Source: an uncultured euryarchaeote (GTDB taxonomy: Archaea; Thermoplasmatota; Poseidoniia; Poseidoniales; Thalassarchaeaceae). Taken from it: a DNA stretch of 8,269 nucleotides. Positions within the stretch are counted from its first letter, which is position 1. The number at the start of each line of letters is the position of its first letter. This document shows, piece after piece, positions 1-6,500 of this stretch. The stretch lies in the NCBI GenBank assembly GCA_937897085.1, contig CALCOR010000175.1, forward strand, positions 1-8,269, given 5' to 3'. The position numbers and the translations under genes were made by a program. Under the pieces are notes generated by a model that had not been told where the DNA came from, ran no database searches, and saw nothing but the letters and a program-made list of their open reading frames with translations.

Positions 1-319
1 GCACCCATACATGTCCAATCATCTCCAGCACGAGTTCGACCTCGTCGGGGAGGCCCTCGAGGCTCAGGTTGCGCGCGTGGGGAACGAATCTGTCGGGATT
101 GTCGAGCAGCACGACTCGCGGGCCGCCTGCCGCTTCACTCTCCTCCGCCAACCGCTTCACGATATCACGCGTACCGTCGCTGCTCCCTCCATCAATGACC
201 TGGATGAGGTGTCTGTCGGCCGGCCAATCCTGTGCGATGAAGGATGTAAGGCAGCGCTCGAGGTGATCGACCTCCTGCCACACCGGGATGACAGTCGCAA
301 CCAGAGGATGTTCAGCCAT
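1..319 (-). CDS. Family 2 glycosyltransferase, N-terminal part (runs off the left edge)
   Basis: This is the first 106 residues of a probable GT-A fold glycosyltransferase, which would transfer a sugar from an activated donor to a lipid or glycan acceptor at the cytoplasmic face of the membrane. Visible signatures are the opening beta strand and nucleotide-binding start VATVIPVWQE (about residues 7-16), the conserved ERCLTSFIAQDWP segment, the DGGSSDGT loop (about 42-49), the family's usual NPDRFVPHARN segment (about 74-84), and IGH near the cut edge. The DGGSSDGT and NP..P..N pattern resembles the ExoA-like branch of family 2, where DGH or DAH follows; here the Asp position reads Ile. The ATG at 317-319 is the only convincing start and has no clear ribosome binding site, so the transcript may be leaderless. 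It is divergent from the gene at 420. The acceptor cannot be told because the C-terminal half is missing. Confidence 0.85.
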   Translation of the reverse strand, partial: MAEHPLVATVIPVWQEVDHLERCLTSFIAQDWPADRHLIQVIDGGSSDGTRDIVKRLAEESEAAGGPRVVLLDNPDRFVPHARNLSLEGLPDEVELVLEMIGHVWV

Positions 320-419
320 GCGCTTCGCCGACGCTGCTGGCGGGCCGGTTGTGAAGATTGTCACTGAGCAGTAGGCAGGATTCATCATCCGACGGGGGCT
401 CGCATGTCACCGAGGTCGA

Positions 420-914
420 GTGGTGGTCACGGCGAGCGTGGAGACGGGACTGGCTCCTACCGACGACACCGCATTGGTGCGCCGCGCCCTGTTGGAACTG
501 TTTCCCGGCTCCGAACTGCCCGATGCAGAACCGGGGCCAGTCTTCCCGACTCCGGCGACGACGGGTGTGCTGTGCGCACGCGACGTGGAACTGACCCGGC
601 TGCAGGAGCGGTTGCAGGAACAACGCATCTGTGACACGGCGCTCGATACGATGGCGTTCGCACTCGATGCGGACGGCCAGAGCACCTGCTTCTCGATCTC
701 ACGCCAGGCGGCGTTGGCCTGCAAGGTGGCGTTCGTCCTCCCGGGAGAGAGGGTTCTCGGTGGCACGTTCGAGGTGAGCATCAGTGGAGAAGGGCTGGCT
801 GAGTGGATCGAAGAGTTCACCTGGCATCCCGGACGCGGCTCCGTTCCCCGGAACGTCGCCGATGAAGTGGCGATGCGTAGCGATGGCAGTTCGCGCGACT
901 GGTTCGATGACTGA
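420..914 (+). CDS. UPF0201 family protein (COG1325), predicted RNA-binding protein
   Basis: A 164-residue cytosolic protein of the archaeal UPF0201/COG1325 family, often described as a predicted exosome-associated or RNA-binding protein; its exact role is not established. The family pattern is clear: an N-terminal strand then PTDD and a helix (residues 13-27), LFPGSEL (27-33), the helical LQERLQEQRICDTA block (61-74), and the signature FSISRQAALACKVAF followed by VLGGTFEVSI (91-121). Family members are usually about 130-145 residues; the excess here is a loop around 35-55 and an acidic, probably disordered tail after residue 140. Start: GTG at 420 or 423, with a GAGGT at 412-416 that suits 423 better (6-base spacing); an in-frame stop lies at 372-374. 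It converges with the fusion gene, with 5 bases between the stop codons. Family assignment is confident, function is not. Confidence 0.85.
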   Translation: MVVTASVETGLAPTDDTALVRRALLELFPGSELPDAEPGPVFPTPATTGVLCARDVELTRLQERLQEQRICDTALDTMAFALDADGQSTCFSISRQAALACKVAFVLPGERVLGGTFEVSISGEGLAEWIEEFTWHPGRGSVPRNVADEVAMRSDGSSRDWFDD

Positions 915-919
915 GGCCG

Positions 920-1984
920 TCAGACCGGCCGCCTGAGGTTGGACAGACCATCTGACTGCAGCATGCGGATGAAGTCTATGTCCGGCTCCAGCCACTCAAC
1001 GCTGGTCAGGTCTTCATTCCCCAGCCAGCGCGCCTGGTCGTGGACGGTCAGGCTCAACTCCCCCAGCGCGCCCACAGGCTCGCACAACCAGAAGGAGAGT
1101 TCGACGACCATGGATGGGTAGCCATGCTCCAACCGTTCGAGACAGCGTATAGGCCGTACCTCGACGCCCAACTCCTCACCGATCTCACGCTCCACCGCCT
1201 CAGCCTCCGATTCACCGGGCTCGACCTTGCCACCGGGGAACTCCCAGTTTCCGGGCATCGCCTCATCTGGAGCCCGGCGGGCAGCCAGAACGCGGTCGTC
1301 ATCTGCGAGGATGATGCCCGCAACGACCCTCAACCGCGGTCGCTGTGTGAGCAGAGCTCCGACTCGTCGCACCAATTCCACCTGCCGCTCGAAGGGTATC
1401 TGTTCAGCGGGAGGGACGTGGACGAAGATGGCTGGCAGGGGTCTTCCAAGGCGGTCACGACGATCCAAGCTGTCGATTGTGCGCAGGGTGCGGTAGCAGG
1501 TCTCGTTGCACACGAACCTACCCGCATCGTCCGACCTGCGCACGTCCGCATCTGAACTGAATTCAGCCAGGAGCATCTTCAGGGGGGCGGTGGTCAACTG
1601 CAATGGGAGGCCATCTTCGTCGATGAACGACTCTGATGGCTGACGCCCACTGTTGTCCGGTATGCGGAAATTGGCTTCGTTGACGGCTCCCGACTCAAGA
1701 CACAGTCGGCGACGTCGCTCGGCGAAGCCGAGTTGTAGAATCGCGTCCCACCTCTCCCCGTCAACAAGCAGATCGGCAACCTCGCGGCTGCCCGCCTCAT
1801 CGACGCTCAGTACCCGGCATTCCCATTCCACCTCGATCGAACGCGATTCCGCACCCTGCTGCACAGGAGGTTCGCCGAGCTCCACCGTCTCTGATGCTCC
1901 ATCCAGATGCTGTGCGATCTCTCCCGATATGTTGTGCTCGTTGCCTTCGAACGGCTCGAATCCGGTCACCAGCACCCTGCGCAT
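920..1984 (-). CDS. Fusion of pyroglutamyl-peptidase I (family C15) and MutT-type Nudix hydrolase
   Basis: A 354-residue cytosolic protein with two complete enzyme domains in one frame. Residues 1-214 match pyrrolidone-carboxylate peptidase, a cysteine peptidase that removes N-terminal pyroglutamate: LVTGFEPF at 5-12, LQLGFAERR at 83-91, the catalytic Glu97 in CLESGAVN, RIPDNSGRQP at 107-116, catalytic Cys159 in GRFVCN, catalytic His189 in FVHVP, and the usual closing P.EQ helix. Residues 216-354 match MutT/NudG-type Nudix hydrolases, which cleave nucleoside triphosphates or similar diphosphates: VVAGIILADD, GNWEFPGGKVEPGE, then a perfect Nudix box from Gly252 to Val274 (GX5EX7REUXEEXGU, with E267, E270 and E271 as metal ligands) and the family's C-terminal W..P..... 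L ending. Almost no linker separates them. Start: ATG with GGTGGTGA 5 bases upstream. The frame is open further upstream, but that part reads as a shadow of the divergent gene. Substrates of both halves are inferred only. Confidence 0.9.
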   Translation of the reverse strand: MRRVLVTGFEPFEGNEHNISGEIAQHLDGASETVELGEPPVQQGAESRSIEVEWECRVLSVDEAGSREVADLLVDGERWDAILQLGFAERRRRLCLESGAVNEANFRIPDNSGRQPSESFIDEDGLPLQLTTAPLKMLLAEFSSDADVRRSDDAGRFVCNETCYRTLRTIDSLDRRDRLGRPLPAIFVHVPPAEQIPFERQVELVRRVGALLTQRPRLRVVAGIILADDDRVLAARRAPDEAMPGNWEFPGGKVEPGESEAEAVEREIGEELGVEVRPIRCLERLEHGYPSMVVELSFWLCEPVGALGELSLTVHDQARWLGNEDLTSVEWLEPDIDFIRMLQSDGLSNLRRPV

Positions 1985-1989
1985 CCGTG

Positions 1990-1997
1990 TCACCACC
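1990..1997 (-). promoter_or_regulatory. Ribosome binding site of the peptidase-Nudix fusion gene
   Basis: Read on the minus strand this is GGTGGTGA, differing in one base from the archaeal consensus GGAGGTGA, and it ends 5 bases before the ATG at 1984. It decides the start of the fusion gene, because the frame stays open for another 179 codons upstream, opposite the divergent gene. Confidence 0.6.
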
Positions 1998-2047
1998 AGC
2001 AACCCGCCGCGCGGGCGTGGAGGCAGGACATAGATTATCGCTGGCAA

Positions 2048-2052
2048 GGAGG
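2048..2052 (+). promoter_or_regulatory. Strong ribosome binding site in front of a four-codon open frame
   Basis: GGAGG within AAGGAGGGAG (2046-2055). It lies 9 bases before the ATG at 2062, which opens only a four-codon frame, and 23 bases before the ATG of the membrane-protein gene at 2076. A second, weaker GGAG at 2064-2067 is 8 bases before that ATG and probably serves it directly. Confidence 0.5.
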
Positions 2053-2061
2053 GAGAGCCAG

Positions 2062-2076
2062 ATGGAGTTGGGGTGA
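2062..2076 (+). other. Four-codon open frame overlapping the start of the next gene
   Basis: ATG, three sense codons and TGA (encoding MELG), preceded at good spacing by a GGAGG. The final A of its stop codon is the first base of the ATG at 2076, giving a TGATG overlap of the kind used for translational coupling. It could be a leader that feeds ribosomes to the membrane-protein gene, or a chance frame. One extra G in the GGGG run at 2070-2073 would put this ATG in frame with the membrane protein, so a one-base sequence error is a real alternative. Confidence 0.3.
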
Positions 2077-2636
2077 TGAGCGACTGGGACCACCTGTCCG
2101 ACGAAGACTTGGACCGGTTCGCCTTGGCTGAAACACGAGATGCGATGCAGGATGAGGAGAGCGGGGTCAGGGAGTACTCCAGCCTGATGCTCGCTGACGG
2201 GCTGTTGTATGCGGTCGGGGTGATTGCTGTGATGAACTCGTTTCTCGAAGCTGACATGTTCCTGTTCTTCTGCGGAGCCGGGCTGTGGCTCTGTTCACAG
2301 TCCATCAACCGCTTTCGGCGATTGCTGCCATTGTGGCTACGAGCAGCCATGAACATGGAGATTGACCCACCCGATTGGGAGATTCTGACATCCAAGCAGA
2401 AGAAGCGACGGATCGTGACCGTGTTCGTTGCCGCTGGGCTGTCCGGTCTCACCGCTTGGCGCTTCACGGTCGGGTTCGACGAGATTGCCACTCGCAGCGG
2501 AGTCCCGTTCCATCTGGTCATCTTCGCCCTGGCTGGGATGTTGGCCCTGCTCGGACTACACTGGATTCGCTTGATGATGGCTGACGAGGGAATCTACGAA
2601 CCCCATCCCATGGAGCACGAAGAGCCGTGGGGCTGA
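2076..2636 (+). CDS. Unknown four-span membrane protein, 186 residues
   Basis: I do not recognise a family. The first 35 residues are soluble and very acidic (SDEDLDRF, QDEESG). Four hydrophobic segments follow at about 37-56, 61-78, 113-130 and 145-167. The loop between the second and third holds the positive clusters RFRR and KQKKRR (79-82 and 108-112), so by the positive-inside rule this loop and both termini should face the cytoplasm. The C-terminus is a short acidic tail rich in Glu, Pro and His. The ATG at 2076 is preferred over the adjacent GTG at 2073 because GGAG at 2064-2067 is 8 bases before it. It is the first gene of a probable two-gene unit with the next membrane protein 30 bases downstream, and is divergent from the peptidase-Nudix gene. 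No catalytic motif is visible, so no function is assigned. Confidence 0.8.
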   Translation: MSDWDHLSDEDLDRFALAETRDAMQDEESGVREYSSLMLADGLLYAVGVIAVMNSFLEADMFLFFCGAGLWLCSQSINRFRRLLPLWLRAAMNMEIDPPDWEILTSKQKKRRIVTVFVAAGLSGLTAWRFTVGFDEIATRSGVPFHLVIFALAGMLALLGLHWIRLMMADEGIYEPHPMEHEEPWG

Positions 2637-2666
2637 AGGCGAATGAGTGTGCACGGGTGAATGAAG

Positions 2667-3023
2667 ATGGCGTCCGACGACATGCACGATGGATTTCAGC
2701 GGCGGTTGGCTGAAAGGCTGGTTGATTCGCCCCGCTGGCAGACCCCTTTCCGGGTACTGCTGGTCATCTGGAGTGAATTCACAGGTGGTCTCGGTGCTTG
2801 GGGAGCGCTACGTCCGCTGGTCGCCACCGCGTTGGCGTTCGTCCCGTTCTTGTTCCTCGGACAGCACTTCAACCGCCAACATCGCAAAGGATTCGACTGG
2901 GCGATGCTGCAGATTCCATTGCTCCTGGCGCTGCTTTGGCCCCTTATCTGGTTCTGGTCCATCTTCGACGCATACCAGACTGCGATGCTATCCGTCGCAG
3001 ACGACTATTCGGTCGGCGCTTGA
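2667..3023 (+). CDS. Unknown small membrane protein, 118-120 residues
   Basis: I do not recognise the family with certainty. After about 45 mostly soluble residues with a possible amphipathic helix (RVLLVIWSEFTGGLGAWGAL) come two confident membrane segments: LVATALAFVPFLFLGQHF, then LQIPLLLALLWPLIWFWSIFD, separated by the positive turn NRQHRKG. The second ends in FWSIFDAYQTA, which resembles the W..DAY..A ending seen in several families of small prokaryotic membrane proteins; that likeness is weak and gives no function. The ATG at 2667 is chosen because GGGTGA at 2655-2660 is a plausible ribosome binding site 6 bases before it; the ATG at 2661 would add two residues but has no space for a site. 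It follows the four-span protein on the same strand and ends 2 bases before the stop codon of the opposing gene. The two probably act together in the membrane, by position only. Confidence 0.75.
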   Translation: MASDDMHDGFQRRLAERLVDSPRWQTPFRVLLVIWSEFTGGLGAWGALRPLVATALAFVPFLFLGQHFNRQHRKGFDWAMLQIPLLLALLWPLIWFWSIFDAYQTAMLSVADDYSVGA

Positions 3024-3025
3024 CA

Positions 3026-3517
3026 TCAGAAGTCGTCTGGGAATTCGACCGGCGAGAACAGGGAACCGGGGCCGCTTGCGCCAGCGAGTTGGCTGCGCAC
3101 CAGATGTTCCCACTCGCGCATGAACAGCAAAGCGTCCGTCAAAGGCAATTCGCATTCGTTGATCACGTTGCGGATGATTGTGTCGAAGATGTCAATGCGA
3201 TCACCATCGACCATGTCAAGCACCTTGTCGAGCGCGAACTCGGTGTCTTGACCAACATCCGCAGCAGAATCCCCGGTCCCCAGCGGCCACGGTTGACTGA
3301 GTCGTTCTGGCAGCTCCTCGCCCTGCTCAGCAGCGTGTGCTGAGAGGTGCGTGCTGATCTGCTTGGTGTATTTCGAGAGCACCAGGCTGACCTCGACGAC
3401 GGGCATCGAATATTGCTGGGTGAAGTTCACCATTCGTTCCTGCAGGAACAGCAGTTTGCTGGAGGTGGGAGCGTCTGCGGAAGGGGGTGATTCCGGCTCA
3501 GGATGTTCATTATCCAA
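3026..3517 (-). CDS. Unknown acidic soluble protein, 163 residues, TTG start
   Basis: I do not recognise a family. There is no signal peptide or membrane segment, so it is probably cytosolic. The first 20 residues are Pro, Glu and Ser rich and likely disordered. A predicted helical stretch follows (about 21-70, KLLFLQERM through EQGEELPE), then a Gly/Asp-rich gap, then a second helical part containing FALDKVLDMVDGDRIDIFD and ALLFMREWEHLVRSQL (about 93-142), and an aromatic acidic end (EFPDDF). The TTG start at 3515-3517 is set by sequence: an in-frame TGA lies directly before it, and GGAGG at 3524-3528 stands 6 bases upstream. The gene begins 36 bases after the stop of the giant surface protein on the same strand, so they are probably co-transcribed. 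It could be a cytoplasmic partner of that protein's tail, but this is inferred only from position. Confidence 0.75.
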   Translation of the reverse strand: MDNEHPEPESPPSADAPTSSKLLFLQERMVNFTQQYSMPVVEVSLVLSKYTKQISTHLSAHAAEQGEELPERLSQPWPLGTGDSAADVGQDTEFALDKVLDMVDGDRIDIFDTIIRNVINECELPLTDALLFMREWEHLVRSQLAGASGPGSLFSPVEFPDDF

Positions 3518-3523
3518 TCAGAC

Positions 3524-3528
3524 CCTCC
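3524..3528 (-). promoter_or_regulatory. Ribosome binding site for the TTG-started gene
   Basis: On the minus strand this reads GGAGG (within GGGAGGG, 3523-3529) and ends 6 bases before the TTG at 3517. The strong site supports a rare start codon, which is otherwise forced by a TGA immediately upstream in the same frame. It also shows that the second gene of this pair has its own translation initiation rather than relying on stop-start overlap. Confidence 0.65.
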
Positions 3529-3553
3529 CTGTCGGTACGGTTCAGAGAGAGGC

Positions 3554-6500
3554 TCACTCGTCACCCTTGCCTGTGAACCATCGAGCGGCGCGTTCCAGTT
3601 CATCGGCGTTCAGATAGTTGTTACCTTCAGAGTCAAACGCCACCGCGTATGTCAGGAATGCTTCGCGGTCGGAAATTCCGTGCTCGGTCATCGCCCGTTC
3701 GAGTACCGCTTCAGAGAAGTTCATCTTCGCCAGTGCCGCCTTCCCTTCCTGCTGCTGCACCTTCCAAGCCTCCACCTGATCATGCGTCCACCCCTTCGCC
3801 AGCAGCTGAATGTCAGTCCAGCCCTCCGAACCAGATTGTGCGGTCGCATCATCCGAGGCCTCAGACACCTCGCCTGTCGGTGGAGGGGGTGGAGTCGCTC
3901 CGACAGGTAGCGAGTTCGGATCGAACCCTTCGGGTGGTGCTGGTGCTTTCTCTGGTGGAGGCGCGTCGGGATCGAACCCTTCCGGTGGGGGCGGAGGAGC
4001 GCTCATGTCGGCGATGACGTCAACCGTCTGATCGAGTAAGGTGCCTTCGGGTTCCAACTGGCCGAGATTGCGGTTCAGCACCATGAGCACGACGATGACG
4101 ATGAGTGCAATCATCAAGGAGATGTAGAGCATTATCGTACCCATGTTATCGGTGAACTGTTGGCTGATAGCCGCCCCGTCGCGTGCTACCGGAGGCTGAA
4201 GAATGAGCGGGTCGATGGATATGCGATCGAGCACCACATGTCCGTCGCGGACAACCATACGGTAGCGTTCGACGGTCGGCTCCTCGACTTCCTCGGTTTC
4301 GATGACAATCTCCCCGATGAAGCCTGCTTGTGGCCGCAGTGTCACCTCTGTCGATGCGTCCTCGACATCGACCCAGACGCCGCTGCTAATCTGTCTCTGG
4401 AGAGCGAAAGTGAGGTTGCCCTCCTCGTCATTTGTATTGGTTCCGATAATCGTCAACGTGACCGAGTCACCCGATGCAGGAGTAGCGTCCGACCAACTGA
4501 TGTCCGTCTCGAACAGGTCTACATCCGGGCCGACGCGCACGAGGCGCCATGTGTCAAGCGGAGTAGCCTCGGTGTTGTTCCCTGACACATACGGATTACC
4601 CGCAGCATCAGCACCGGTCACCCAGACATCCACCAGGTACCCCGGAAGCAGTTCGGTGACCCCGCCGTCTGTGATGTCGATGGTGTCTGTCCAGTGTCCG
4701 TATCCGTACTGCTGCAGCAGGGTGCGCAACTCGTAACTGCCACGTGCCACCTCCGACTCGCCTGCGCGCACGATGTAGTGCAGCACCGCCGGTCGATTGG
4801 GATCGAAACCTGAGGAGTCGCTGGTGTTCAGGAACACGGCAATCGCTCCGGCGTCCGACAATGGGATGTCGCCGGAGGGCAGAATGGAGTTTATCACCGG
4901 CAGAACGCCGTCCACCTCGAGCAGGATGCGGGGCGGCTCGGTTGTCTGGTCAGTCGCCAGACCGGGAAGGTTCTCCAGCCATGCGAACATGTCGAGGTGA
5001 CCGCTGCGCACGTTCGGGACGAGGATGTCGACGGTGAACTCTCCACCCTCGCGTGGCACTGCTCTCCATTCGAGCTCAAGGTTTCCGACCACGATGTCGA
5101 ACGCGCCTTCTGGCGCAGGCGCGTGGTCCTCGCTGAACAGGATGCGCCCGTTGACGCGGACGACCTGACCTGCCGCGATGGTCCGCTGCTCTCCCTCCTC
5201 ATTGTACAGATTCTGGCCGGTGGCCAGGTCGATGGCTGTGAAGTGACCCGGGTCGAGGTCGAAGCGAAGGTCGTTGTCGAGGCTCCATTCGTCATTGCCC
5301 AACCCACCTCGTTCGGCGAAACAGGGCTCAAGAACATCCACGTAACAGGGCCAGTCGGACACTTCGATGACGGGGATGTAGGTGGACACGCCATCGGTGT
5401 CCATCTCTTCGGGGAAGTGCCATGTCAACTGGAAGCGGATGTTCAGGTCGATGATCGACTCGTTGCCCTCTACCAGCGTGTAATCGCTGTAGAGGTTGGA
5501 TACAGCCAACCCAAGACCTCCCGATTCCAGATACATGTCGAGAGTGCCATCCTCCAGTTTGGTGAAATTAGCCCAGATTGAACTCTCTGACTCGCTCAAC
5601 TCGCCGGTGAGAGATATCTGGACATTGGAGATGTCGTTCCAACCGTTGCGATCGACCACCCTCAGCCGCGCGATGTATTGCGTACCGGGATGCAGCGGTG
5701 CCTCGTCGTCGTGTCCGACGATCGTGGAGTTCTCTGATTGCAGGTATGGTTCGAACTCCTCACGGATGCGATAGGTGACCAGGTCAGCGTCCCAATCAGG
5801 TTCCTCCTCGTTGAAGCCCACACCGCATGGGTCCGCCTCTTCTGAGCACACGGGCCCTCCACCCATCGCCAGCGCGTTACCCTGAGCATCCGCCCCCTCA
5901 AGGTAGAGAGATACCTTCTCTCCGTGGTGGTTCACGTTGTCCTGGATGAGCCCCTCGAAGATGTTCAAGCCTCCTGGTTGCACCTCGGGCGTGTTCATCG
6001 TGAGGTAACTGTACTCATTCCAATCGGGTATGCCATCGTAATCGAGGTCGTGTTGTCCTTCGATCCAGTAGCGCAGGTCAAGTTGTGTAGGTGGATCGAC
6101 AGAGTCCTGCACGACGATCCGGATCGGCTGGCTGGGGGTGCCCTTGTGCACCTCGTCGCCATCAGAGGGTGTTGCGCCGATTACCAGCGGACTGTTGCCG
6201 TCGAGCACCAGTCGTACCGTGTTCCAACCCGGATTGACGAACTCTGAGTTGTTGACGAGGCCGACCGCCTTGACGCGGAACAGCATACCGCCCGGCGACG
6301 ACTCGATCGGGCTGACAATCGTAATCGAGTACTGCCCGTGGGACGGATTCGGTTCGATGTGAAGCTGCTTCTCCGGCTCCATCGGATCTCCATCCATCGT
6401 CAGGTTCTGGCCGGTCAGTTCCAGACTGAACTGACCCGCCTGTGGAGAGTAAGCCGTTCCATCGAAGGATATCGAGCCGTGGAATGTCACCTCGAGCCCG

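Noticed and set aside
407..820. Minus-strand open frame opposite the UPF0201 gene
   Set aside because: The plus-strand frame has clear family signatures, while this one is low-complexity Ser and Arg sequence without any recognisable motif.
1985..2075. Possible archaeal TATA box in the divergent gap (around GATTATCG, 2032-2039)
   Set aside because: The match to a TATA and BRE pattern is too weak to call, and the region is only about 90 bases with two divergent starts.
1985..2521. Upstream extension of the peptidase-Nudix frame by 179 codons
   Set aside because: The extra sequence is Ser and Arg rich, lacks domain features, lies opposite the four-span membrane protein gene, and begins far before the ATG that has a good ribosome binding site at the exact N-terminus of the peptidase family.
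2643..2660. Five-codon frame (MSVHG) ending directly before the ATG at 2661
   Set aside because: No ribosome binding site precedes it, and its last codons are better explained as the GGGTGA site for the start at 2667.
3503..3910. Plus-strand open frames opposite the end of the giant gene and similar long frames across 4160-8230
   Set aside because: They are antisense to a clear coding frame, are rich in Arg, Ser and Val in the way of shadow frames in GC-rich DNA, and show no domain or ribosome binding site.
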